Of a DNA stretch of 12,922 nucleotides, positions 1-7,061 are shown piece after piece (within the stretch, counting starts at the first letter, position 1; every line of letters begins with the position of its first letter). Position numbers and translations under genes: made by a program. A model generated the notes under the pieces. That model had not been told where the DNA came from. It did no database searches and worked only from the letters and a program-made list of their open reading frames with translations. The DNA lies in NCBI GenBank assembly GCA_023227695.1, contig JALNVE010000052.1:1-12922 (forward strand), in the 5' to 3' direction. This DNA is from Paludibacteraceae bacterium. Its GTDB lineage: Bacteria; Bacteroidota; Bacteroidia; Bacteroidales; Paludibacteraceae.

Positions 1-2
1 AA

Positions 3-110
3 AACATCTTAAACTCGAGACCGAGGAAAAGATTAGGGTATATGACTCCTTTACAAAAATTTAAACAATTGACAAACTTGGATTTAAATGAGGTTGCATT
101 GTCCGCTTGA
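3..110 (+). CDS. 3' end of an IS30-family transposase (partial, runs off left edge)
   Basis: Reading from base 3, an open frame of 35 codons ends in TGA at 108-110. Its start, NxLNSRPRKRLGYMTP, matches the conserved C-terminal end of the DDE domain in IS30-family transposases (pattern LNxRPRKxLGxxTP), and the end VALSA resembles the short hydrophobic tail of Bacteroidota members. The other two forward frames close early. The remainder of the gene lies left of the window, so intactness cannot be judged. In this family the terminal inverted repeat usually lies at or just past the stop codon, so the element probably ends near base 110-125, but the exact boundary cannot be seen without the other end. 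The call rests on motif recognition from a short stretch. Confidence 0.7.
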   Translation, partial: NILNSRPRKRLGYMTPLQKFKQLTNLDLNEVALSA

Positions 111-470
111 ATCCAGCAAATATCAAAAGAGTTTGACATTTTATTGTTGTGGATTTTTGAAAAAGAGTTTTGAATTCTGAATTTTTACTGTTTAAGTTCT
201 ATTATACTCTTTACCTATCTCATAGATTATTGGCATTTGCTTTCATCGAAATTATTCCTTCATCTGTAGCTAGTTGTCTATTTTAATGCTCCTCGAAATG
301 GAGAATTCCTCGTTCGTAGCTCTTCCGAACGGTTTTTTAGACAAAAGAACTACGCCCGAATTCCGAAAAATAGCTTAGAAATACACTTTTCCTCTTGTCG
401 CTATAATTCACCTATTTTCACCTTTTAACAAAATCTCCATAAAGATAGTGCGCTTTTGAGCATAAAAACT
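111..470. other. Intergenic region without a gene
   Basis: No credible coding frame is seen on either strand. The stretch is AT-rich, lies between the IS30-like tail and the nrnA-like gene, and contains the terminator-like hairpin listed at 310-338. The first bases after 110 probably hold the end of the insertion sequence. No gene remnant was recognised. Confidence 0.6.
310..338 (+). terminator. Terminator-like hairpin upstream of nrnA-like gene
   Basis: CGTTCG (311-316) pairs with CGAACG (326-331) around a 9-base loop, with a possible extra T-G pair outside, and a run of six T follows (333-338). This is the form of a rho-independent terminator on the + strand. No gene is seen just before it, so it may insulate the nrnA-like operon from transcripts coming out of the insertion sequence. 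The stem is short, so the call is moderate. Confidence 0.45.
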
Positions 471-478
471 TAACTTTG
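471..478 (+). promoter_or_regulatory. Bacteroides-type -7 promoter box for the nrnA-like gene
   Basis: TAACTTTG matches the Bacteroidota sigma-ABfr -7 consensus TAnnTTTG exactly and ends 21 bases before the ATG at 500, implying a very short leader. A TTTTG at 454-458 could act as the -33 element, but the gap (12 bases) is shorter than the usual 19-21, so only the -7 box is well supported. Confidence 0.5.
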
Positions 479-499
479 TATGGCTAAAAAAATGGCGAT

Positions 500-1555
500 A
501 TGATTACTAAGATTATTGACGAAGAGAAGATACAACAGGCTAAGAAGGAGATCCTTAATAACGACAACATCGTGATTGTAACCCATGTCTCTCCAGACGG
601 AGATGCGTTGGGTGCATCGTTGGGATTGTACCAATTTCTCCAAATCCTAGAAAAAAAAGTGACGGTCATCGTTCCTAATGCTTATCCCGATTTCTTAAAA
701 TGGATGGCAGGAAGCGACCAAATCCTTGTCTACCCAGAGAAGAAAATTCAGGCAGATAAGGCTATCAACGAGGCAGAGCTTATCTTTGCGCTCGATTTCA
801 ACACTTTGAGCAGAATAGGAGAGATGGGAACTGTGGTAGCCGATTCAAAGGCACATGTTGTTCTTATTGACCACCACTTGGATCCTGGAGGTTTTGCTGA
901 TGTGGTGATCTCTTATCCTAAGATGTCGTCTACTTCAGAGATGATTTTCCGTTTGATTTGTCGTATGGGCTACTTTACAGAGATGACCAAGGAGTGCGCA
1001 GAGTGTATCTATGTTGGTATGATGACAGATACGGGTGCATTCTCTTACAACTCCAACAGCTCTGAGATTTACAGTATCATTTCCGAGCTGATCAGAAAAG
1101 GCATAGATAAAGACGAAATTTATCGCAAGGTATACAATAATTATTCTGCTGATAGGTTTAGACTTATGGGTTATATTTTGAGCGAAAACATGAAGATATA
1201 TCCAGATTGTGGTACGGCATTGTTGACTCTCTCTAGCGCCGAGTTGAAACGTTACAACTTCCGAAAAGGCGATACAGAGGGCTTCGTAAACATTCCGTTG
1301 TCTATCAAAGGAATCATCTTCTCTGTCTTCATTAAGGAGGATACAGACAAGGTGAAGATCTCTCTTCGCTCGCAAGGTAGATTCCCTACCAATGAGTTCT
1401 CTGCAAAGGTATTTGGTGGTGGCGGACATCTCAATGCGTCAGGAGGCGAGTCTTACGTCTCTTTGGATGAGACAATCAAGAAGTTTGAGGCTGCTTTGCC
1501 AGAGTACAAGGAACTTCTTCAGAAAGAATTGGAATCAAATGAAACAAATAAATAA
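500..1555 (+). CDS. nrnA: DHH/DHHA1-family phosphoesterase, NrnA type
   Basis: Predicted cytoplasmic, metal-dependent phosphoesterase of the DHH superfamily, NrnA branch: enzymes that degrade 2-5 base oligoribonucleotides (in some species also pApA) and dephosphorylate pAp. All motifs are intact in the 351-residue protein: THVSPDGDALGAS at 28-40, ALDFN at 97-101, the name-giving DHH at 124-126, GMMTDTG at 173-179, and the C-terminal DHHA1 signature GGGGHLNASGG at 306-316. Length is typical of NrnA and far shorter than RecJ. The ATG at 500 is chosen because an earlier ATG at 492 reads only three codons before a TGA that overlaps this start. It opens the gene cluster; its end overlaps the next gene by 17 bases, which suggests translational coupling. 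The precise substrate (oligoRNA, pAp or cyclic dinucleotide product) cannot be read from sequence. Confidence 0.9.
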   Translation: MITKIIDEEKIQQAKKEILNNDNIVIVTHVSPDGDALGASLGLYQFLQILEKKVTVIVPNAYPDFLKWMAGSDQILVYPEKKIQADKAINEAELIFALDFNTLSRIGEMGTVVADSKAHVVLIDHHLDPGGFADVVISYPKMSSTSEMIFRLICRMGYFTEMTKECAECIYVGMMTDTGAFSYNSNSSEIYSIISELIRKGIDKDEIYRKVYNNYSADRFRLMGYILSENMKIYPDCGTALLTLSSAELKRYNFRKGDTEGFVNIPLSIKGIIFSVFIKEDTDKVKISLRSQGRFPTNEFSAKVFGGGGHLNASGGESYVSLDETIKKFEAALPEYKELLQKELESNETNK

Positions 1556-2096
1556 CAGATCTCTTTCGAAGCTGTTTTCGGGAGTGGGTGTTGGGCTCCT
1601 TCTCTTATTTCTCTTCTCTTCTTGTAGGGAAGACAAACCCCAAGTGCCTGCCAATAAGTTGCCTAAGTCAACTTTGAATCAGGACTTGATAGAGATGAAC
1701 CGTGGCTTTGTTGAACTGGAGAGGGCAGACATCCGTCACTATATCGACTCTTTGGGTCTGAAAATGGATAGCACAGGTTTGGGTATCCACTATCATATCT
1801 CAAAAGTAGGTAGTAAAGATACCGTGGCTGTGGGTGCTGAGGTAACCGTTCGTTATTCCATAACCATGTTGGACGGTATGGGTTGTGATGATCTTCGCGA
1901 CGTGGAGAAAACGTTCAAAATGGGCACAGGCAAGGTTGAAAAATGCATAGAAGAAGCCGTTAAACTGCTACATGTTTCTGGCGAAGGTGAGTTTATCATT
2001 CCTTCATATCTGGCCTATGGCGTTTCGGGTTATAAGGATTGCGTGGCACCTTGGAGTCCTATTTTTTGTAAAATAAATTTAATAGAAAGCAAATAG
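1539..2096 (+). CDS. FKBP-type peptidyl-prolyl isomerase lipoprotein (GldI-like)
   Basis: A 185-residue predicted lipoprotein with an FKBP fold. Residues 11-28 are a hydrophobic signal ending in a lipobox (FSSC, Cys29). The FKBP domain spans about 80-185: GAEVTVRYSITMLDG at 99-113, a FKMGTGKVEKCIEEAVKLL stretch at 126-144, and IIPSYLAYG at 153-161. FKBPs catalyse cis-trans isomerisation of prolyl bonds. Here the active-site Trp of the usual 'VIxGW' motif is Cys136 and the FDSS motif is replaced by CDDL, so catalysis may be weak or absent. The frame stays open upstream to 1392, but the lipoprotein signal fixes the start at the ATG at 1539, inside the end of the nrnA-like gene. It resembles the gliding-motility-associated lipoprotein GldI, which has the same architecture, but identity with GldI is not shown. 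Acidic residues just after the lipid-bearing Cys (CREDK) could bear on surface export. Confidence 0.8.
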   Translation: MKQINNRSLSKLFSGVGVGLLLLFLFSSCREDKPQVPANKLPKSTLNQDLIEMNRGFVELERADIRHYIDSLGLKMDSTGLGIHYHISKVGSKDTVAVGAEVTVRYSITMLDGMGCDDLRDVEKTFKMGTGKVEKCIEEAVKLLHVSGEGEFIIPSYLAYGVSGYKDCVAPWSPIFCKINLIESK

Positions 2097-2121
2097 AGGC
2101 GGTATTTCGATTCTTAAACCT

Positions 2122-2129
2122 TATTTTTG
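2122..2129 (+). promoter_or_regulatory. Possible -7 promoter box before the second FKBP-like gene
   Basis: TATTTTTG fits TAnnTTTG and lies in the 70-base gap before the ATG at 2167. No convincing -33 TTTG is seen about 20 bases upstream. It may give the downstream lipoprotein gene its own promoter, but in AT-rich DNA such a match can be chance. Confidence 0.3.
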
Positions 2130-2166
2130 AACCGAAAATTCAAATTATAACAAATAAAAAAAATAT

Positions 2167-2745
2167 ATGCTTAGGTACATCAAATTTTCTTTATTGGTTC
2201 TCTTGTTAGGAGCAATGGCATTCTCTTGTAGTGAAGCAAAGAGTTATGCAGATTATGTCAATGAAGAAAAAGACGATATTAATAGTTACGTAGAAAGAAG
2301 TAATATAGAGGTGGTCACTACAAAACCTCAGGGAGATGGGGAGTGGATCAGTGCTTCTGGTAAGCCTATCTATTATAAAGATTCTTATGGATTGTATTAT
2401 CACCAGATTTCGAAAGGTACAGGTACATTGGATCCTGTAACCGGAAGCAATGCTTATGTGCGTTACGTGGGCTATACCTTGGACGGTGTAATGTATTATA
2501 ACCACACATCACTTACTTATGCAGATCCGATTGCTATCACTTTGTCTTCAAGCCCTAGTGGAAAATCCTATGGCGTAGGATTCCAAACGGCTTTGAGAAA
2601 CATGTGTGCAGGTGGTCATTGTAAGGTCATTATCCCTTTCTCTATCGGTAATGGTAACCTCTATACAGTAAGTGGAGTTGTTGATTCTGATATCATCAAT
2701 TACAGACCAATGGCATACGAGATTTGGTTGGTAAATGTGGAATAA
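2167..2745 (+). CDS. FKBP-like lipoprotein, probably DUF4827 family
   Basis: A 192-residue predicted lipoprotein. Residues 1-20 form a signal with the lipobox AFSC (Cys21). After a polar region (22-75) the C-terminal part reads like a divergent FKBP domain: GSNAYVRYVGYTLDGVMYYN at 93-112, VGFQTALRNMCAGGHCKVIIP at 137-157, and a final strand AYEIWLVNVE. The usual FKBP aromatic active-site residues are not conserved, so it is probably not an active isomerase. It looks like the Bacteroidales family labelled DUF4827 in domain databases, but that label is from memory. It follows another FKBP-like lipoprotein by 70 bases and is closed by a strong terminator, so the two probably work in one envelope process, such as folding or assembly of exported proteins. 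Exact role unknown. The AT-rich leader just before the ATG is typical of Bacteroidota starts. Confidence 0.7.
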   Translation: MLRYIKFSLLVLLLGAMAFSCSEAKSYADYVNEEKDDINSYVERSNIEVVTTKPQGDGEWISASGKPIYYKDSYGLYYHQISKGTGTLDPVTGSNAYVRYVGYTLDGVMYYNHTSLTYADPIAITLSSSPSGKSYGVGFQTALRNMCAGGHCKVIIPFSIGNGNLYTVSGVVDSDIINYRPMAYEIWLVNVE

Positions 2746-2756
2746 AATAAATTGAT

Positions 2757-2789
2757 GAGAGCGGAGGGTTTGCCTTTTGCTCTCTTTTT
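2757..2789 (+). terminator. Strong rho-independent terminator
   Basis: Bases 2757-2768 (GAGAGCGGAGGG) pair with 2773-2784 over 12 positions, three of them G-T, around a four-base loop TTTG, followed by five T (2785-2789). It lies 11 bases after the second FKBP-like gene stop and should end the first operon. Its T-run stops only five bases before the ATG of the next gene. Confidence 0.8.
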
Positions 2790-2794
2790 GTGAT

Positions 2795-3550
2795 ATGCTC
2801 AGTAAGAATAAGATAAAGCAGATTCAGTCTCTTTCTAAGAAAAAGGAGAGGGACGAAGCTTCTTTGTTTGTGGCAGAAGGTAACAAGATCGTATCAGACC
2901 TTCTTCCTCTTTTTGCATGTCAGACTTTGGTTGCCACCGACGAGTTTTTGTCAGAACACCCAGGTTGCAACGCCGAAGAGGTGATTGTGGCTACTTGCGA
3001 GGAGATCAAAAAGGCCTCGCTGCTCTGTTCTCCTCAGTCGGCAATCGCTCTGTTTCATCAGCCTAAATATGTCCCAGATTGGAATTTTATCTCGAATAAC
3101 TTATCTTTGATGTTGGATACTGTGCAGGATCCCGGAAATTTGGGAACCATCATTCGCATTGCAGATTGGTTCGGCATTCGAGATATCCTTTGTTCCAATG
3201 AGACCGTCGATGTTTACAACCCGAAGGTGGTGCAGGCTACGATGGGTGCTGTAGGTCGTGTGCGTGTGCATTACGGCAATTTGTGCAGCTTTATCGATAC
3301 GTTAGGCAATAAGGTGCCCGTTTTCGGTACGTTCTTGAATGGTGAGAACATTTACGAAAAGAATCTTCCGAAAAACGGCATTGTTGTGATGGGAAACGAA
3401 GGCAATGGAATAACTCCTGAAGTTGAGAAAAAAATAACGGAACGATTGTTTATTCCTTCGTTCCAAACGGGCAATAGCAGATCCGAGTCGTTGAACGTGG
3501 CGGTCGCTACTGCCATTACTTGCTCTGAATTTAGAAGAAGGACAATATAA
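2795..3550 (+). CDS. TrmH/SpoU-family RNA 2'-O-methyltransferase
   Basis: Predicted SPOUT-class enzyme that uses S-adenosylmethionine to methylate a ribose 2'-OH in rRNA or tRNA. The 251-residue protein has an N-terminal substrate-binding part (about 1-95, beginning LSKNKIKQIQSLSKKKERDE) and a knotted catalytic domain (about 103-248) with all three SpoU motifs: LDTVQDPGNLGTIIRIAD at 107-124, IVVMGNEGNGI at 196-206, and ESLNVAVATAI at 231-241. The frame is open a little further up to a TTG at 2777, but that lies inside the terminator hairpin, so the ATG at 2795 is preferred. The gene begins right after a strong terminator, and no clear promoter is seen in the gap, so how it is transcribed is open. 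The target nucleotide cannot be told from sequence. Confidence 0.88.
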   Translation: MLSKNKIKQIQSLSKKKERDEASLFVAEGNKIVSDLLPLFACQTLVATDEFLSEHPGCNAEEVIVATCEEIKKASLLCSPQSAIALFHQPKYVPDWNFISNNLSLMLDTVQDPGNLGTIIRIADWFGIRDILCSNETVDVYNPKVVQATMGAVGRVRVHYGNLCSFIDTLGNKVPVFGTFLNGENIYEKNLPKNGIVVMGNEGNGITPEVEKKITERLFIPSFQTGNSRSESLNVAVATAITCSEFRRRTI

Positions 3551-3560
3551 CATAAGCAGA

Positions 3561-3592
3561 ACAGGAGGGGGAGTCCTTATCCTGTCTTTATT
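3561..3592 (+). terminator. Hairpin, possible weak terminator
   Basis: ACAGGA (3561-3566) pairs with TCCTGT (3580-3585); after one G-A mismatch four further pairs (3568-3571 with 3575-3578) close a three-base loop. The following CTTTATT is a poor T-run, so this could be a leaky terminator or an RNA stability element between the methyltransferase and M23-like genes. Confidence 0.45.
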
Positions 3593-3604
3593 GATGAAAA
3601 GCAG

Positions 3605-4447
3605 ATGAAAAAAAGTTCATTTTTAAAAAAGATAAAGTTTAAATACAAACTGTCAATTTTGAATGAAAACACATTGGAGGAGCTTTCGCACATCCGACTC
3701 TCTCTCTTGAATGTTTTCTTGTTGACATTCTTTGTAGCAGTGATGTACTTCTTCATGATTGCTTATCTGATCATCAAAACACCGTTGCGTGGATTCCTTC
3801 CTGGATATACAGAGAATATAAGCTTGAGAAAACAAGTTTTGTTGGATGCTGTGCAGATCGACTCTTTGCTTCATGTGGTGAATGAACAGACCGAATATGT
3901 GCAGATGCTACGTAAGGTGATGGCTAACGATGTGCAGGTAGACAGCACTTCAAACATAAAACTTCTGACAGAGCAGGAACGTGCTAAGTGTTCTGTTGAA
4001 GCTTCTGAAAAAGAGAAGGAGTTTAGAGAAGAATATGAGGAGAGTCAGAAAAAAGAACCAAAATCTCATGACAAACAGGATTTGAATTATTTGATGACAA
4101 AACCGACTTTGGGTGTTGTGACGTCAAAATATGATCCATCTAGCGGTAGAAACGGCATAGTGGTGATGACCGATAGGAAGTCGAGTGTGCATGCCATCAT
4201 GGATGGTATTGTCATCTTTTCGGGTTACAGCCCTGACAATTACTATGTTTTGCAGATTCAACATGTCGACAATTTGATCTCTATATATACAATTAAGCAG
4301 CCGTTCCTTAAAAAAGTCGGCGATAATGTGCAAGGTGGTGAAATCTTAGCAACTTTTTTGGATGAGGCTGCTGAGTATGAAGTGAAATTCGAACTTTGGA
4401 AGATGGGTCGACCATTGGATCCGGAAACCTTCATGACATTCAATTAA
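3605..4447 (+). CDS. Membrane-anchored M23/LytM-like protein lacking catalytic residues
   Basis: A 280-residue protein with a basic cytoplasmic N-terminus, one membrane segment (about 33-58), a charged, partly helical stretch (about 70-160), and a C-terminal M23 (LytM) beta domain (about 165-278). M23 enzymes are zinc endopeptidases that cut peptidoglycan cross-links. The fold markers are clear: VHAIMDGIVIFSG at 195-207, VGDNVQGGEILAT at 238-250, KFELWKMGRPLDP at 261-273. But the zinc ligands are gone: the HxxxD pair aligns to Arg182 and Val186, and the HxH motif aligns to Glu259 and Lys261. It is therefore probably a non-catalytic LytM factor, like EnvC or NlpD, which activate other wall hydrolases. 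The ATG at 3605 keeps the Lys-rich start; an ATG at 3594 reads five codons to a TGA overlapping it. dxr follows after 31 bases, so co-transcription is likely. Confidence 0.82.
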   Translation: MKKSSFLKKIKFKYKLSILNENTLEELSHIRLSLLNVFLLTFFVAVMYFFMIAYLIIKTPLRGFLPGYTENISLRKQVLLDAVQIDSLLHVVNEQTEYVQMLRKVMANDVQVDSTSNIKLLTEQERAKCSVEASEKEKEFREEYEESQKKEPKSHDKQDLNYLMTKPTLGVVTSKYDPSSGRNGIVVMTDRKSSVHAIMDGIVIFSGYSPDNYYVLQIQHVDNLISIYTIKQPFLKKVGDNVQGGEILATFLDEAAEYEVKFELWKMGRPLDPETFMTFN

Positions 4448-4478
4448 CCAGGCATAAGTTTTAGAAATTAGTTTTAGG

Positions 4479-5624
4479 ATGAAGAAACAGATAGTCATAT
4501 TGGGTTCGACAGGTTCTATCGGAACCCAGGCTTTGCAGGTGATCGAGGAACAGTCCGATTTATTCGAGGTGTATGCCATCACGGCCAATAATAGTGCTGA
4601 ACTTTTGGTAGAACAAGCTCGTAAATTCCATCCGGAGGTGGTCGTTATTGCCAATCCGGACAAATACTCTTTTGTGAAAGAGTCTTTGCAGGATCTTCCG
4701 ATAAAGGTGTTTGCTGGCTCTCAATCTATTGCCGAAGTGGCAGAAATGGAGCCTGTAGACATTGTGCTTACCGCCATGGTAGGCTATGCAGGTCTTTTGC
4801 CTACAATCCATGCTTTGAAGGCAGGCAAGACTATCGCTTTGGCGAATAAAGAGACCATGGTGGTGGCTGGTGACCTTGTGTGTGACTTGTCAAAAAAACA
4901 CAAGAGTGCCATCCTTCCTGTCGATTCCGAACATTCTGCCATATTCCAATGTTTGGCTGGTGAGTTGAGTCCTATAGAGAAAATCATATTGACTGCATCG
5001 GGTGGTCCGTTCCGAGGCAAGGACAGAAATTTCTTGGAGCATGTGACTCCTGCCGATGCGTTGAAACATCCCAACTGGAGCATGGGTGCAAAGATCACGA
5101 TCGACTCTGCATCTATGATGAATAAAGGTTTTGAGGTGATTGAGGCTAAATGGCTTTTCGATGTCCGTCCAGACCAGATTGTTCCGGTTGTTCATCCTCA
5201 GTCGCTCATCCATTCCATGGTGCAGTTTGAGGACGGTTCGGTTAAGGCACAGATGGGCTTGCCTGATATGAAGTTGCCTATCCAATATGCCTTCACTTAT
5301 CCGGAACGTGTGAAGACCAATTATCCGCGCATCGATTTCTTTCAATGCAAGGATATGACCTTTGAGGAGCCGGACATGAAGGTGTTCCGCAACCTTGCTT
5401 TTGCGTTCTACGCTTTGGATAAGGGCGGAAATATGCCATGCATCCTGAATGCAGCCAACGAGGTGGTGGTAGCTGCCTTCTTGCATGAGAAGATTGGCTT
5501 TTTGCAGATGTCTGACGTTATAGAGCAGACCATGCAACGCGTTTCGTTCATTAAAAAACCGACTTATGAGGATTATGTCGCTACCGATGCGGAAGCGCGT
5601 AAAGTGGCATCTTCTCTTGTTTAA
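4479..5624 (+). CDS. dxr: 1-deoxy-D-xylulose 5-phosphate reductoisomerase
   Basis: Dxr (IspC) converts 1-deoxy-D-xylulose 5-phosphate to 2-C-methyl-D-erythritol 4-phosphate with NADPH, the first committed step of the MEP isoprenoid pathway; it is cytoplasmic and needs a divalent metal. The 381-residue protein has every hallmark: NADPH-binding GSTGSIG at 9-15, ANKET at 122-126, metal ligands in PVDSEH (Asp149, Glu151), ASGGPF at 173-178, HPNWSMG at 197-203 with the loop His197, and MMNKGFE at 213-219 with Asn215, Lys216 and metal ligand Glu219. HPQSLIHS at 239-246 is also conserved. Length is close to that of the E. coli enzyme. Start is the only suitable ATG, directly before the nucleotide-binding strand. 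It sits between the M23-like gene and rseP in the same direction with short gaps. Confidence 0.97.
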   Translation: MKKQIVILGSTGSIGTQALQVIEEQSDLFEVYAITANNSAELLVEQARKFHPEVVVIANPDKYSFVKESLQDLPIKVFAGSQSIAEVAEMEPVDIVLTAMVGYAGLLPTIHALKAGKTIALANKETMVVAGDLVCDLSKKHKSAILPVDSEHSAIFQCLAGELSPIEKIILTASGGPFRGKDRNFLEHVTPADALKHPNWSMGAKITIDSASMMNKGFEVIEAKWLFDVRPDQIVPVVHPQSLIHSMVQFEDGSVKAQMGLPDMKLPIQYAFTYPERVKTNYPRIDFFQCKDMTFEEPDMKVFRNLAFAFYALDKGGNMPCILNAANEVVVAAFLHEKIGFLQMSDVIEQTMQRVSFIKKPTYEDYVATDAEARKVASSLV

Positions 5625-5625
5625 T

Positions 5626-5653
5626 GAAGGTTCTTTTTTGCCTTCTCTTTTTT
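5626..5653 (+). terminator. Weak terminator-like hairpin after dxr
   Basis: GAAGG (5626-5630) pairs with CCTTC (5641-5645) around a T-rich 10-base loop, followed by TCTTTTTT. The stem is only five pairs, so readthrough into rseP is expected; it may lower downstream expression. Confidence 0.3.
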
Positions 5654-5678
5654 GTTTATAATTAAAAACTGATACTTT

Positions 5679-7004
5679 ATGTTTAGTTCCATACTGCAAT
5701 TGTTAGCTGCTTTGTCCATTCTCGTGATTTTTCATGAGTTTGGCCATTTCATTGTAGCCCGATTGTTTAAAATCCGGGTGGAGAAGTTCTATCTTTTCTT
5801 TAACCCATGGTTCTCTCTGTTCAAGTTCAAACCTAAAAACAGTGAGACGGAGTATGGAATAGGCTGGTTGCCGTTGGGTGGCTATGTCAAGATTGCGGGA
5901 ATGATTGATGAATCATTTGATACAGAGCAGATGAAGAAACCCGCAGAGAAATGGGAGTTCCGATCTCATCCGGCTTGGCAACGACTGTTGGTGATGGTGG
6001 CTGGAGTTGTCTTCAACTTCATCATGGCAATTTTAATTTATGCTTTTATTGCATTCCATTGGGGTGAAGAATATATTCCGCTGAATCAGGTCTCTACAGG
6101 TATGGAGTACAGCTCTACAGCCAAGGCCGTAGGTTTCCAAGATGGTGATATCCTCTATTCTGTTGATGGTGAACTTTTGGATATGGGCTTCGGAGATGCT
6201 TCTATTCGTAAGATTTTTGATGGGAAAAATGTTACTGTTTTAAGAGGTTCAGACACGGTTGTGATTGGCATACCGGCTGATTTTATGCAGCGTATGTTGC
6301 GCGAAAAGCAAGGTTTTGCCTATTATCGTATGCCGTTCGTGGTGGATTCGGTGATGACTGGTTCTTCTGGCGCAAAGGCAGGTATGATGGCTGACGACCG
6401 ATTGCTGGCAATCAACGACACAACGGTTTTCATCTCCGACGCTTTGAAGATGATTAGTGCCCATAAGAATCAAGCTCTGAATTTCCAGGTTTTAAGAGGT
6501 GCTGATACGTTGAAGTTGACGGTTACTCCGAATGCTCAGGGTAAGATCGGTGTCTATATGAAATCATTGGATAATTTCTTCCCTGTAAAGAGAGTTGAAT
6601 ATGGATTCCTTGAATCCATTCCTGCAGGAATTTCGAAAGGTGTGAAAAAGTTGACTGGTTATGCCGGCGATATGAAATATGTCTTTACCAAAGAGGGCGC
6701 TGAGAATATGGGTGGTTTCATTGCCATCATGGGATTGTTTCCATCTCCATTCAATGCTCAGGCTTTCTTGGAGGTATTGGCATTCTTGTCTGTTATTTTG
6801 GCCTTTATGAATATCTTGCCAATTCCGGTTTTGGACGGTGGCCATGTGATGTTCCTTCTTTATGAATTAATTACCAGACGAAAACCTAGCCAGAAGTTTA
6901 TGGAACGTGCTATGATGATAGGTATGGCTTTCCTTTTCTGTCTGTTGATTTACGCAAATACGAACGATGTGGTAAGATTGTTCTTGTCTCATTTCTCAAA
7001 TTAA
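5679..7004 (+). CDS. rseP: RseP-type site-2 membrane metalloprotease
   Basis: Inner-membrane zinc protease of the M50 (site-2 protease) family, which cleaves substrates within the membrane; the E. coli homologue cuts anti-sigma factor RseA and remnant signal peptides. The 441-residue protein has the zinc motif HEFGH at 19-23 in the first membrane helix, the conserved GxxPLGGYVKIAGM stretch at 62-75, a second membrane segment around 103-126, two PDZ-like periplasmic regions (about 135-200 and 218-290), and the third zinc ligand in NILPIPVLDGGH at 378-389, followed by the last membrane helices up to about 425. All catalytic residues are present. It directly follows dxr, as often seen in bacteria (dxr-rseP neighbours). 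Substrates here are unknown; Bacteroidota have many ECF sigma/anti-sigma pairs that would be candidates. Confidence 0.95.
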   Translation: MFSSILQLLAALSILVIFHEFGHFIVARLFKIRVEKFYLFFNPWFSLFKFKPKNSETEYGIGWLPLGGYVKIAGMIDESFDTEQMKKPAEKWEFRSHPAWQRLLVMVAGVVFNFIMAILIYAFIAFHWGEEYIPLNQVSTGMEYSSTAKAVGFQDGDILYSVDGELLDMGFGDASIRKIFDGKNVTVLRGSDTVVIGIPADFMQRMLREKQGFAYYRMPFVVDSVMTGSSGAKAGMMADDRLLAINDTTVFISDALKMISAHKNQALNFQVLRGADTLKLTVTPNAQGKIGVYMKSLDNFFPVKRVEYGFLESIPAGISKGVKKLTGYAGDMKYVFTKEGAENMGGFIAIMGLFPSPFNAQAFLEVLAFLSVILAFMNILPIPVLDGGHVMFLLYELITRRKPSQKFMERAMMIGMAFLFCLLIYANTNDVVRLFLSHFSN

Positions 7005-7061
7005 CGCGTTCATGCAATTTTTTTGATAAAAATTAGTTTTATATAAAAAAGAGATTTAGGT

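Noticed and set aside
935..1429. Open frame of 164 codons on the - strand inside the nrnA-like gene
   Set aside because: Antisense to the conserved DHH phosphoesterase, with no recognisable domain, signal or promoter.
1392..1538. Upstream extension of the FKBP lipoprotein frame
   Set aside because: It would bury the lipoprotein signal inside the protein and overlap the DHHA1 coding region out of frame; the ATG at 1539 gives a proper signal peptide.
2777..2794. TTG start six codons earlier for the methyltransferase
   Set aside because: These codons lie in the terminator stem and T-run, and the family normally begins near the SKNKIKQIQSLSKKK stretch.
4092..4447. Active M23 peptidase
   Set aside because: The zinc-binding His and Asp residues are replaced; only the fold is kept.
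4890..5699. Open frame of 269 codons on the - strand inside dxr
   Set aside because: It lies wholly antisense to a clear dxr gene with all catalytic motifs; its translation is rich in His, Arg and Cys and shows no domain. It is a shadow of the + strand codon pattern.
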